64,000 nucleotides of DNA from Bacillota bacterium (lineage in GTDB: Bacteria > Bacillota > Clostridia > Lachnospirales > Lachnospiraceae), in contig JAEWQV010000010.1 of assembly GCA_023399055.1 (NCBI GenBank), positions 682,001 to 746,000 on the forward strand, written 5' to 3'. The notes beneath the pieces are model-generated. The model ran no database searches. It was not told the origin of the DNA and worked only from the letters and a program-made list of their open reading frames with translations. This document shows positions 44,081 to 53,212 of the stretch, one piece after another (position 1 is the stretch's first letter; the number at the start of each line of letters is the position of its first letter). A program made the translations under genes and the position numbers.

Positions 44081-45001
44081 TTAGTCCTCCTTCTCACGCA
44101 TCAACCTGTATTGGATGATTGATATTACTAAGATAATAGCAAACAAAGTATAGGCAATCGCAGCGGCATAACCAACTTGATGTGTCCCTACTTCAAATCC
44201 AAATTTGTACAAGTACATGATTACGGTCTGTAAACTTCCGGAAGGATTTCCGATGGTGCCACCGCTCATTAAGAATGGTAAATCAAACATCTGAAGTCCA
44301 CCAATTAAGGAAGTTATTCCTACATAAAGTAAAATTGGTCGAAGCAATGGAATCGTAATCTTGCTGAATGTCTTCCATCTTCCTGCACCATCAATGGCTG
44401 CAGCTTCAAAGTAGTCTTTTGAAATACCCTGTACACCAGCCATCAGCATAATGAATGAGTTACCAAACCACATCCACGCCCCAATGACTGCCACAAAATA
44501 GGGAGCTACATCACTGCTTCCTAGCCAGTTAATTGGATTGGTCTCATTGATGCCAGCTGCTGCTAACAATTGATTTACTGTACCATATCTCCAGTCGAAT
44601 AATGTCTTAAATAAAAAGGCTACTGATGTAGCAGCGATTATATTTGGCAAGTAAAATACAGCTCTAAAGAAACCAAGACCTCTCATTCTGTACTTTATAT
44701 CACTAAATACAACGGTTAATATAAATGCGATACCTAACTGTAATACTATATTAACACCCCAAATTTTTGTGGTATTGCCTAAAGCTCTCCAGAAAAATTT
44801 ATCTCCTACAACACGGGTGTAATTATCCATTCCTATAAAATCCGGAGTACCAAATCCTCTAAAGTTAGTGAAACTCAAATACAAGGTACGAAAGACCGGG
44901 TAAACACTAAAGATCAGGAATGTTACTACGAAAGGTATTATAAATAGATATGCCATATTATTTCTTCTACCAAGTTTACTACGTTTTCTACCATTCATCA
45001 T
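44081..45001 (-). CDS. Sugar ABC transporter permease, MalF type
   Basis: 306 residues, six membrane helices, EAA-like loop EAAAIDGAGRWKTFSKITIP. GGAGG lies nine bases before the first of two adjacent ATG codons. It follows the lipoprotein gene, with a hairpin in the gap that may lower expression of the permeases relative to the binding protein. Likely imports gluco-oligosaccharides for the GH94 and GH30 enzymes. Confidence 0.9.
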   Translation of the reverse strand: MMNGRKRSKLGRRNNMAYLFIIPFVVTFLIFSVYPVFRTLYLSFTNFRGFGTPDFIGMDNYTRVVGDKFFWRALGNTTKIWGVNIVLQLGIAFILTVVFSDIKYRMRGLGFFRAVFYLPNIIAATSVAFLFKTLFDWRYGTVNQLLAAAGINETNPINWLGSSDVAPYFVAVIGAWMWFGNSFIMLMAGVQGISKDYFEAAAIDGAGRWKTFSKITIPLLRPILLYVGITSLIGGLQMFDLPFLMSGGTIGNPSGSLQTVIMYLYKFGFEVGTHQVGYAAAIAYTLFAIILVISIIQYRLMREKED

Positions 45002-45071
45002 GATCTGCTTCCTCCAACTCTATACAACAAATTTTACGCCCTGCGATAAATAAGTCGTTATGAACAAAGGG

Positions 45072-45093
45072 GGAGGATTCTAACGAATCCTCC
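45072..45093 (-). terminator. Intra-operon hairpin between lipoprotein and permease genes
   Basis: GGAGGATTC and GAATCCTCC with a TAAC loop. Such hairpins after binding-protein genes often stabilise the upstream message or stop part of transcription. Confidence 0.6.
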
Positions 45094-45116
45094 ATCCCTT
45101 AATAGAATATTTTTAC

Positions 45117-46550
45117 CTATCTATTAACTTTAATTTCAGGATAGGTTGATTCCACAACATCATAGAACTCTGAAATAGCTGTATCTTTATCTTTTTCACC
45201 AGTCTTGATGGAGGTTATAGCTGCACCCCATGCATCGCCGATTGCTTTGTCATATCTTGTAACTTTTGAATAATCAATGCCCTTAGCCTGTTCCAGCCAG
45301 AACTTGTAAAGCTGTTGTCCGCCGTAGATAGCGTTAGCATCTTCAGCATGTTTCTCTAAAGTAGGGATATAAGAAACTGTATCACCTTCAGATTTAACAA
45401 TCCACCATTCCATTGTATCTTCTGTTAAGGTACAGAATTTTAAGTATTCCCAAGCAAGTTCTTTTCTTTCACTTGCTGAGCTAACACCGATGAAGGTACC
45501 ACCACCAAATCCATAAGAAGGACCAGCTGCAACGCCCCATTTACCGGAAGTTTCAGCAACGTTATCTCTCATGGTTAATACACCCCATGCAGGAAGACCG
45601 TAAGCAAATACTTCAACTGTTTCACTACCAGCTGTTGCTTCAGCAAAAGCTTCAGCATCCCAGATGTTCATGTCATCAGTACCCCATTGTGTTTCAGCTG
45701 TTAACAAAGGAACTGGTCCCTTCATAGCCTGATACCAAGGAGCTGCCCACTGGCTAGCAAATGCGGTATAATCATTCTGGAATAAGGAAATACAAAGATC
45801 CATGTAATCAAATCTTGCCTGATCTACATTTAAAGTTCCATCAACAACCCATGCAGAGTCTCCGGAGAAATAATTTGTTTCAGCATCGGATGCGAAGATC
45901 TTATAACCAGCTTGCTTTAAAGTTTCAGCTGTCTTTAAGATTGTAGGATAATCTGCAAATAATTTGCTGATTTCTGCTGGGTCTTCTGTTCCAAATACAG
46001 TCTGTGCGATATCTCTTCTATAGTAGAAACCAGCAGGTGTAATCTGGTAGCTGATTGCTCTCTGGATACCATCTTTATCCTGACCAACTTCCCAAACATA
46101 ATCAACTACCTTATCAGCATAATCCTGTGCATTGTAAGGAGCTTGATTTAAATCTTCAAAGAAGCCTGCATCATACATATCCTGTAACATCTGTGGCTCG
46201 CCAACGATGATGTCTGGTTCTGTCTCGCCACCAAGAAGTGCGGATTGAACCTTTGTAGGATAATCAGCTGGTGCAATAACTACTGTTTCAACTTCTACGC
46301 CTGGGTTCTTCTCCATGAAATATGCAGAGAACTGCTCAAGGTCAGCTGCAAGTGTCCAAACTACTAATTTACCTTCTAAAGGCTTAGCAGCTTCAGGTGT
46401 AGTTGTGTCCTCACCCTTGTCTTCACTCTCAACAGCTGGCTTATCTGTTGGTTTAGTGTCATTTTTGCCTGAATTAGCATTGCCACATCCCACTAATGAA
46501 AATGTTAAAACGGATGCTAACAATAATGCTGCAACTTTTTTAAATTTCAT
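45117..46550 (-). CDS. Sugar-binding lipoprotein of the beta-glucan locus
   Basis: 477 residues. Signal MKFKKVAALLLASVLTFSLV is followed by the lipobox GC, then a Ser/Thr/Asp/Glu-rich linker (about 25-55). The mature domain is a family-1 sugar-binding protein (KLVVWTLAADLEQFSAYF near the start). The start is the ATG after GGAGGATATTATTT; the longer frame adds nine codons without a site. It is the first of three transporter genes running leftward and lies after the beta-helix gene. It should capture oligosaccharides released outside the cell. Confidence 0.9.
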   Translation of the reverse strand: MKFKKVAALLLASVLTFSLVGCGNANSGKNDTKPTDKPAVESEDKGEDTTTPEAAKPLEGKLVVWTLAADLEQFSAYFMEKNPGVEVETVVIAPADYPTKVQSALLGGETEPDIIVGEPQMLQDMYDAGFFEDLNQAPYNAQDYADKVVDYVWEVGQDKDGIQRAISYQITPAGFYYRRDIAQTVFGTEDPAEISKLFADYPTILKTAETLKQAGYKIFASDAETNYFSGDSAWVVDGTLNVDQARFDYMDLCISLFQNDYTAFASQWAAPWYQAMKGPVPLLTAETQWGTDDMNIWDAEAFAEATAGSETVEVFAYGLPAWGVLTMRDNVAETSGKWGVAAGPSYGFGGGTFIGVSSASERKELAWEYLKFCTLTEDTMEWWIVKSEGDTVSYIPTLEKHAEDANAIYGGQQLYKFWLEQAKGIDYSKVTRYDKAIGDAWGAAITSIKTGEKDKDTAISEFYDVVESTYPEIKVNR

Positions 46551-46656
46551 AAATAATATCCTCCCTTTCTCTAACAACTTGTGTTGTTGATAAATTAATT
46601 ATAATAATTCCTTAGGTCCTATATAATGACTCAATTTTTAAAATGGTGTTGTTATT

Positions 46657-48504
46657 TTATTTTTGTATTCCCGCCTGATATTCTACGATTATTTTCCTGT
46701 CTCCAGCAACTCTGCAAGCCTCGCCTTGATCGTTAATTACGTGAGAGATTCCTGGATTTCCGGTAATCATAATCGCGCAGGTATTATGTATCTTAACTCC
46801 TTTTACATCAGGTACTTCCATAGCAGAAAAAAGATCCACACGAGCATCTCTATGGAAAGAATAGATACCAAGTCCCCAGGCTTCATGATTTTGAACATTT
46901 TCTCCAACTTTGTAAGACGAATATCCATTTACTGTTCCCGAATGACTCATCCAAACCTCTTGACTTGGTACATCATAAGGTATTTCACTTTGATAAAAGT
47001 ATACTCTTCCGTTTTCACCATTCCAGATAGTCTGATATTCCTGAAAATGTTCCACCATAAGGGCATAGATTGTTACATCATCACCATCAACGATAATACC
47101 GTTCGGCGCAGTGTTCTTATCCCAAGCTACTCCATCTCCGTGATCCGCTCTCCAAACCCAGAAATTATCGCCAATTACATGATCACTTGCTATCACAACA
47201 CACTTTTTAACTTTAGCCTCATAGCCTGCTGGACCTCCAACACGGAAGAATAGGTCACTTAAAACAAGTGGGTTTTCACTGGTGCGTGCCTGCATTGGTT
47301 CGCCTAAGGCTCCAACCTGCAATAACACTTCTGATTCCTTGGGACCAGCATCAAATAGGATTCCTGCTAACCTGACACCATCCACATCGCTCACTTCCAT
47401 ACAAGCAGTTCCATTCACTGGAACTAAAGAAGCTAATCCCATACCAAGTACAACTGTATTTTCTTTTGTAACACGAAGCGGCTCCTCTAGATGATAAATA
47501 CCCGGTGTTAAAAATAAGTGCTTACCTTGACTAAGCTGCTCATTCATCGTTGCCGCGGTATCAACATCTGCCTTTGCTACATAGAATTCATCTAAACTAA
47601 TACTATGTCCATCGTTCTCCCAGGAATAACTCTTGGAATTCTCCAACACATCCGGTATATATACTTGATAACCATCGTTCTCATCATAATAAAGGAAAGG
47701 TTTTTCTGCTATCACTGGTGTTTCTGCCACAGAGGTATACTTGGTTCCCGGCCAGGTACCTTTTGGAGCATCCTTATCTGCCATTCCCACAAACACCATA
47801 TTCCAGTTCTGACCTAACCACAAATTCCAATCACTGTTTCTGGATAACCATTGCTGCTGACTACCAGAATCAACCACACCACTGACTCTGGAATTCGCTA
47901 AGAAGCCACCACTTGCCCAACCATAATTGTCATGGAAAGCAAGATTGCCGTTAATATTCATTCTTCTCATGAAGGTGGCCTGGGAAACTGCCCACATGGT
48001 GTTGGAGTCTACGGTCAAATTACCCACACCTCTCCAGAAGTTACAGGTAGCATTATGATTGTTATCATCTCCAAGCCAGGTTGCGGTACAGTTAAGTTTT
48101 GAAACAACTGTATCAGTTGGCAGGAATCCCAAACCAGCCACTTCCATGTAATAGCCAACCTTTACCTCAATGGAAGGATCATAATTCCCAGGCATAAATA
48201 AAACTCCATACCTATCCTCACCAAATTGATTGGTTTCTTGCTTTGACCATAACTCTTCTAGTACTTTATTTACATCTTCTGCTTTATCTTCGGGAGTAAA
48301 AATATAAACATTCTCCCCAAACAACTCATTGTGAAAATCAGTTATCTTCATATCGTTCTTAAGATTCACCCCATCTATATATCGATTCCATAGTTTTTTA
48401 CCAAATAAAACTCCTAACACAATCAATATTAGCAGTAGAAAAGCAATTCCAAATGGAATTGCTTTTGCCAATTTTGATCTATCCTGCTTAGCTTCTACCT
48501 TCAT
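46657..48504 (-). CDS. Membrane-anchored right-handed beta-helix protein
   Basis: 615 residues. An N-terminal membrane helix (about 14-36) after a short basic head would place the rest outside. The body is rich in Trp, Asn and Gly and has beta-helix features (GVLFMPGNYDPSIEVKVG, VGNLTVDSNTMWAVSQATFM, GKHLFLTPGIYHLEEPL), resembling pectate-lyase-3/GH55-like folds. Proteins of this kind are often mislabelled adenylyl cyclase in databases; no cyclase motif is seen. By its place between a sugar importer and GH30/GH94 genes, a beta-glucan-acting or -binding role is likely. AAGGAG precedes the ATG. Catalytic residues cannot be assigned. Confidence 0.65.
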   Translation of the reverse strand: MKVEAKQDRSKLAKAIPFGIAFLLLILIVLGVLFGKKLWNRYIDGVNLKNDMKITDFHNELFGENVYIFTPEDKAEDVNKVLEELWSKQETNQFGEDRYGVLFMPGNYDPSIEVKVGYYMEVAGLGFLPTDTVVSKLNCTATWLGDDNNHNATCNFWRGVGNLTVDSNTMWAVSQATFMRRMNINGNLAFHDNYGWASGGFLANSRVSGVVDSGSQQQWLSRNSDWNLWLGQNWNMVFVGMADKDAPKGTWPGTKYTSVAETPVIAEKPFLYYDENDGYQVYIPDVLENSKSYSWENDGHSISLDEFYVAKADVDTAATMNEQLSQGKHLFLTPGIYHLEEPLRVTKENTVVLGMGLASLVPVNGTACMEVSDVDGVRLAGILFDAGPKESEVLLQVGALGEPMQARTSENPLVLSDLFFRVGGPAGYEAKVKKCVVIASDHVIGDNFWVWRADHGDGVAWDKNTAPNGIIVDGDDVTIYALMVEHFQEYQTIWNGENGRVYFYQSEIPYDVPSQEVWMSHSGTVNGYSSYKVGENVQNHEAWGLGIYSFHRDARVDLFSAMEVPDVKGVKIHNTCAIMITGNPGISHVINDQGEACRVAGDRKIIVEYQAGIQK

Positions 48505-48519
48505 CTTTTTGTTCTCCTT

Positions 48520-49854
48520 CTACACCTGATAACAAATCGTCTGAATGGAATGTTTTTTGATGGTAATGCTTCCGCCTGTTTCATCCTCTTTTATAGAAAA
48601 TGCAACATCTTCATTGGACTTATTCATCACCACGAGGACTCTTTCTCCATCCGGATTAAGAAAACCTGTAACATCAAGCTTATCTGTAAACCGGGAGAAT
48701 GCTAAACGTTTTGCACCCTTTTTAATATATCTGCTGAAATGTCCAATATAATAGTAGCTAAGTCTCTTCTCAACCGTATTTACCTTGGGATTACACATAA
48801 TCGGTGCTGCACAGAAATTACTTACATGATTAGGTCCACCTTTTTCATCCAATAACATGTTCCAATCCATATAACCATTCATTCCAGCATTAAAATTACC
48901 AATCATATCATGAGCATACATTTCTGCTTTTGCTACTTCATCAGAATCCATAAATCTGCTGTACTCTACACAACCTTCTGTAAAATACAATTCTTTATCC
49001 GGGTACATTTCCTTTACAAGCGCTACTGCTTCAAAATGATCACCGGAATACCAGTGGAAAGCTACGCCATCAACAAACTGATTTGCTTCCTTATCCTCAA
49101 GAACTCCTTTTGCTCGTTCAACAATAATATCCTTGTTATGATCCCAGATTAAAATCTTAACATGCTCCAATCCATTTTTCTTAAGTGCTGGACCAAGGTG
49201 ATCTCTTACCATTATCTTTTCATCTTCTGTTGAATAGATGCAGGAATCCCAAGTCTGAACTGCCTGTGGCTCATTTTGAATTGTTAGCATGGAAATGGTA
49301 ATACCCTGTTTCTCATATTCCTTAATATAGCGAACAATATAGTCAGCCCACATGGAATAGTATTCTTTTAATAGGAATCCGCCATTGTTCATTTCCTTAT
49401 TACTTTTCATGAATGCCGGAGGGCTCCAAGGAGATGCAAGAAGTACGATTTCCTCGCTGGATATTTCTTTTGCCCATTTAATCATTGGAATAAGATACTT
49501 CTCATCTCTTTCAATGGTGTAACCTGTTAGATCTGCGTCAGTTTCTTCTTCGAGATAAGCATAGTTGCCAAGGCCAAAATCACAGCTATTGATATGTGTT
49601 CTACACAGATTGTATTTCAATCCATCTTTTCCAAAATAGGCATTCATAACCTCATTTTGACCATCTTTTTCTAAAAGTGATAAGTTATAGGCACCAGCCT
49701 CAGTAAATGCTCCACCAAAGCCTTTCACTTCCTGATAAGTTCTCTCGGGATAAACACAGAGAGCAGTCATTGGATTAACACCATTTAATTCCTGCTCGCT
49801 TTCCTCCCAATAATTATTATTATGAAAATCTGTTACTATCTTTTTAATCTTCAT
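48520..49854 (-). CDS. GH30 glycosidase, intracellular
   Basis: 444 residues, GH30 clan-A barrel with beta side domain. TIQNEPQ holds the acid/base E195 and ELYFTEGCVEYS the nucleophile E293; KGFGGAFTEAGAYNL at the start and SPWSPPAFMKSN are family landmarks. No signal peptide, so it works on imported oligosaccharides. AAAGGATG precedes the ATG. The family includes beta-1,6-glucanases, beta-glucosidases and beta-xylosidases; the two GH94 genes nearby make a gluco-oligosaccharide the likely substrate. A 15-base gap to the beta-helix gene indicates co-transcription. Confidence 0.9.
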   Translation of the reverse strand: MKIKKIVTDFHNNNYWEESEQELNGVNPMTALCVYPERTYQEVKGFGGAFTEAGAYNLSLLEKDGQNEVMNAYFGKDGLKYNLCRTHINSCDFGLGNYAYLEEETDADLTGYTIERDEKYLIPMIKWAKEISSEEIVLLASPWSPPAFMKSNKEMNNGGFLLKEYYSMWADYIVRYIKEYEKQGITISMLTIQNEPQAVQTWDSCIYSTEDEKIMVRDHLGPALKKNGLEHVKILIWDHNKDIIVERAKGVLEDKEANQFVDGVAFHWYSGDHFEAVALVKEMYPDKELYFTEGCVEYSRFMDSDEVAKAEMYAHDMIGNFNAGMNGYMDWNMLLDEKGGPNHVSNFCAAPIMCNPKVNTVEKRLSYYYIGHFSRYIKKGAKRLAFSRFTDKLDVTGFLNPDGERVLVVMNKSNEDVAFSIKEDETGGSITIKKHSIQTICYQV

Positions 49855-49917
49855 CCTTTTACATCCTTTCTTATTACTTAAGCTTTATGTAATTGAAACA
49901 GCGAAAAACTCTATAAT

Positions 49918-49952
49918 GGTTAACACTCAAATATTGGATTAGAGTGTTAACC
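49918..49952 (-). terminator. Hairpin between GH94 and GH30 genes
   Basis: GGTTAACACTC and GAGTGTTAACC, 11 bp perfect, 13-base loop. No U-run on the leftward strand, so it may be an RNA-processing or partial stop signal. Confidence 0.55.
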
Positions 49953-50005
49953 TTTTGCATTCATGACAAGTAAAACTGCTTATCGTATCAACTGGATTAA
50001 ATAAT

Positions 50006-53000
50006 TTATCTTTTTCCTAATACAACCTTAATTTTACTTACTTCTTTGTTACGAATCGACTCTGCTATTTTACCTTCAATCACTTCCCCAACTACAGTTA
50101 ACACTTCTCCCTGTTGCGTTGTGATTTCATAGGATGCTACCTTAGTATTAGCAGGCGTAATGGTATTCTTATCAGGTAATTGATAGCTTACTGCAATGCT
50201 GCCCAGGAATGTCGCCTCAATTTCTTCATTACCAATAAGGTAATCAGGAATTAATGGTTTGAAACCAAGTGTGAGTACGCCATCCTTATAGCTGAACGGT
50301 GTTTTACCAAACATCATGATCTGCCACATATGAATGAACTCAACTGTGGATCCACTTAATCTTGCAACAAAGCCTTTTCCATGTATCTTCTCATCAGGAT
50401 TTGCAGAACTAGCGATAAAGGAGGAATTTTCAAGCAAGCTTCTTCCATAAACCTCTTCTGTTAAGAAGGGTACTGCTGCATGATGGAAGTCTTTGGCAAA
50501 CTCCTCATATAAATCTGCCTTTAATACCTCCAACAGGTATTTATATTCCATGTGAAGCCAGATTGACTCGTTCTCTAACCAGCCCGGAGTAAAGGATTTT
50601 GCTCTTCCAAGTTCATAACTTGCTTTATCTAAATCTGCATTCACTTTATACATATCTAATTTCTTATCATAGAGATTGCTCTTTCGAATTACTTCATAGA
50701 GATTTCTCTTAGCCGAGTCTTCTACCTTAGTCTTTAAAAATCTAACATTTCCTTCTAAGAAGTCCGGTGTTTTCTCCTGTACTGCATCAAATATGTCGAT
50801 ACCATCGTCTGTCTTTTTATAGTCGGTAACTGTGTAGTAGAAATAGGTCGGACATACCCCACTGCCATCCTTCTTATGAGCCTCCCAAGCCTGTGCGGTT
50901 CCAAGCTTGACTACCTTTAATAATACTTTGATTACTTCAGCTATACTTTGGAAAGAAAGAGTTTTTTCTTCCCCAGATAACTTATATTTTACTGCTTCTC
51001 TATAGGTTTCCAGAGCACTGGTACGTTCCTTCCAGAAGTCAATTCGATTACTGGACTTAAGTATAATTTCTTCGTTTAACTTCAGATACTTCTTTGAACT
51101 CTCTGCTAAGGAAGACAATAACGTATCTAATTCTGCTGGAATTTGTACTTGGCCATCATATTTATTTAACGTTTCATCTACGAATTCTAGCATACGCTCT
51201 AATTCATAGGTTTCTGCCATGGAGGAGCCAAGTAGTCCAGGAAGACCATTAAGAGCGTCATACCAACCGGGCTTTCCACCCTCCATTTCAATTCCCATTC
51301 CGTATAAATCCAAGGAACCAACTTTAACGGCACTCATGAGAATTAGCTTTTCAAGAAGGGTGTGGTAAATGATTGAGCCCTTCTCATCCTTTAATAAAGA
51401 ACCTTTAATAAAATCCGCATGCTTTTCAATGAAGTTATATTGTCTTAAGCCCTTTGCTGTTTCTACATAACGTTTTCTTGCTGGAAGTACAAAGCCCTTA
51501 CCCAAAGTATAGGTATAACTTCTGTCCCCGAATAACAGCTGTTCCTCATCATCCGGGAAGACAGCCAGATACTCTTCAACTAAATCAAGATTATAAGTCC
51601 AGTGATCGGACCAATACCCCTCATGGAATTCTGTATTCTGAATTGCCTCTGATTCCTCAAGAATCGTATGGAACAGTTCTTCTAAACCATGTTCCATCAG
51701 CTTTTTCAATAAGCTTCCTGGAGTAAATACCTTTCGTAAAAAGTCCTTTATCTGTGGATATTTTTCTGCTTTTGCTTCTTCTAATCGATAGGTAATCTGT
51801 TCAATACCCAGCGGATTATAGCCATCAATTTGTATTGCATTATAGAAGAAGCGAATACTTGCTTCACCTACATAAGGGGAAAATCTAACATCACAGCGAC
51901 GGTTCTGATTAACATCTCTGAAGTTACCGTTTCCTTGTGAAAAGAACTCTGGCATAACCTTAAAGTAGTTATAATCTCTTTCGATATCTCCATGCTTTCT
52001 GGAATACAGATAGAATATCTTGTTCTTACCGATTACAATTGGTTCACCACCACGTAACACATTATCTAAATAGGTTTGCCTGGAATATAAGTCAAAGAGT
52101 TCGTGTCCGGTTTTCGTATGAATCTTCTTAGTAATTTCCAAAGGAAGTGCAACTGCTTCTTCATATTTTGTCTGTAAATATTCCTGGCTTTGAACCTTCT
52201 TTTGCAGCTCTGCTAAAGTATCTATGTTCTGCGTCTGTCCATATAATTCATAAATTGTGTAAGATTCTCCCGGTTGTAATTCAAATCTATCTGTAAAGAA
52301 ACAACTTGGTACATCGTTCTCCTGCTTCTGACGCTTTGCGAAGATATCATCTAAGTCTTTTTCCATTAATTCAATCGGTTGCTGGAAAGAGGTATCATAA
52401 CCAAATAAAGCTTCTGCGCTTACAATTGCTCTTCTTGATTTACCGTCAACACCAACTGCAAAACCGTAATTGCCACCTCTTACTTCATCCACCTGTGCGT
52501 GATCTTCCATACTGGCACGTACTTTAAAGATTGGGCATCCCGTTTCTAGATTAAGAACCTGCATCCAGGCTTTTGCTGTCTGACCCATCTCTGTCATACT
52601 ACCTAAATTAACTCCAAAAGGAAGAATTGCAGCCATACCATCCACCAGCTCAAATACCTTTGTACATTCATCGGTGTTCTTAATGGTAACTTTACGTACT
52701 AATCCGGCTACCACTTCCGTAGGTAGAGTGTAATAAAGAACCTCAATATCAAACTTGCCTTCTACATTCTCTTCCTTAAGCTCAAGTTCATTCATACCAA
52801 TTGCCATAGAATGTTTGTTTGTTTCCTTTGAAAAAGCTTCTACAACCTTTCCCTCTGCTTTCACAAAGGTTCTAAAACCAAGTCTCTTTGTGTTCTGATA
52901 TGACTGATGAGCTGGATAGAATTGCATAATGGAATGGTCCTTATCTTGAATACCAAAGCTGGTAATTGCCTGACCACGATTAACATAAAAGCACCATAGT

Positions 53001-53098
53001 GGAATTCCCATCTCACCTGCAATCCCGGGTAAGAAATTGGAGAAGGTCGACTTTCTTCCATAGTTTTCAATTACATATCTTTTTGAATTATCTATCAT
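50006..53098 (-). CDS. GH94-like phosphorylase, long form
   Basis: 1030 residues after placing the start at the ATG that follows GGAGGCAAAAT; the longest frame adds 12 codons. The N-terminal sandwich begins YGRKSTFSNFLPGIAGEMGI. The barrel has HEGYWSDHWTYNLDLVEEY, where D498 replaces the usual ADWND general acid. This long form resembles 1,2-beta-oligoglucan phosphorylases and their relatives rather than cellobiose phosphorylase (about 810 residues). It would cleave imported beta-glucosides with phosphate to give alpha-glucose 1-phosphate. The linkage preferred cannot be read from sequence. Confidence 0.85.
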   Translation of the reverse strand: MIDNSKRYVIENYGRKSTFSNFLPGIAGEMGIPLWCFYVNRGQAITSFGIQDKDHSIMQFYPAHQSYQNTKRLGFRTFVKAEGKVVEAFSKETNKHSMAIGMNELELKEENVEGKFDIEVLYYTLPTEVVAGLVRKVTIKNTDECTKVFELVDGMAAILPFGVNLGSMTEMGQTAKAWMQVLNLETGCPIFKVRASMEDHAQVDEVRGGNYGFAVGVDGKSRRAIVSAEALFGYDTSFQQPIELMEKDLDDIFAKRQKQENDVPSCFFTDRFELQPGESYTIYELYGQTQNIDTLAELQKKVQSQEYLQTKYEEAVALPLEITKKIHTKTGHELFDLYSRQTYLDNVLRGGEPIVIGKNKIFYLYSRKHGDIERDYNYFKVMPEFFSQGNGNFRDVNQNRRCDVRFSPYVGEASIRFFYNAIQIDGYNPLGIEQITYRLEEAKAEKYPQIKDFLRKVFTPGSLLKKLMEHGLEELFHTILEESEAIQNTEFHEGYWSDHWTYNLDLVEEYLAVFPDDEEQLLFGDRSYTYTLGKGFVLPARKRYVETAKGLRQYNFIEKHADFIKGSLLKDEKGSIIYHTLLEKLILMSAVKVGSLDLYGMGIEMEGGKPGWYDALNGLPGLLGSSMAETYELERMLEFVDETLNKYDGQVQIPAELDTLLSSLAESSKKYLKLNEEIILKSSNRIDFWKERTSALETYREAVKYKLSGEEKTLSFQSIAEVIKVLLKVVKLGTAQAWEAHKKDGSGVCPTYFYYTVTDYKKTDDGIDIFDAVQEKTPDFLEGNVRFLKTKVEDSAKRNLYEVIRKSNLYDKKLDMYKVNADLDKASYELGRAKSFTPGWLENESIWLHMEYKYLLEVLKADLYEEFAKDFHHAAVPFLTEEVYGRSLLENSSFIASSANPDEKIHGKGFVARLSGSTVEFIHMWQIMMFGKTPFSYKDGVLTLGFKPLIPDYLIGNEEIEATFLGSIAVSYQLPDKNTITPANTKVASYEITTQQGEVLTVVGEVIEGKIAESIRNKEVSKIKVVLGKR

Positions 53099-53212
53099 AT
53101 TTTGCCTCCAAGTTCTGTGAATGAGTGCTTGCATTCAGTTACAGAACGCAAGCCTCAGACTGAAAGTATTTTTCTTTCACACTTTAAGTTCTTTCTTATC
53201 TATACAATCTAT

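Noticed and set aside
46657..48504. Adenylyl cyclase label for the beta-helix protein
   Set aside because: No nucleotide-binding or cyclase catalytic motif is visible; the body has beta-helix character.
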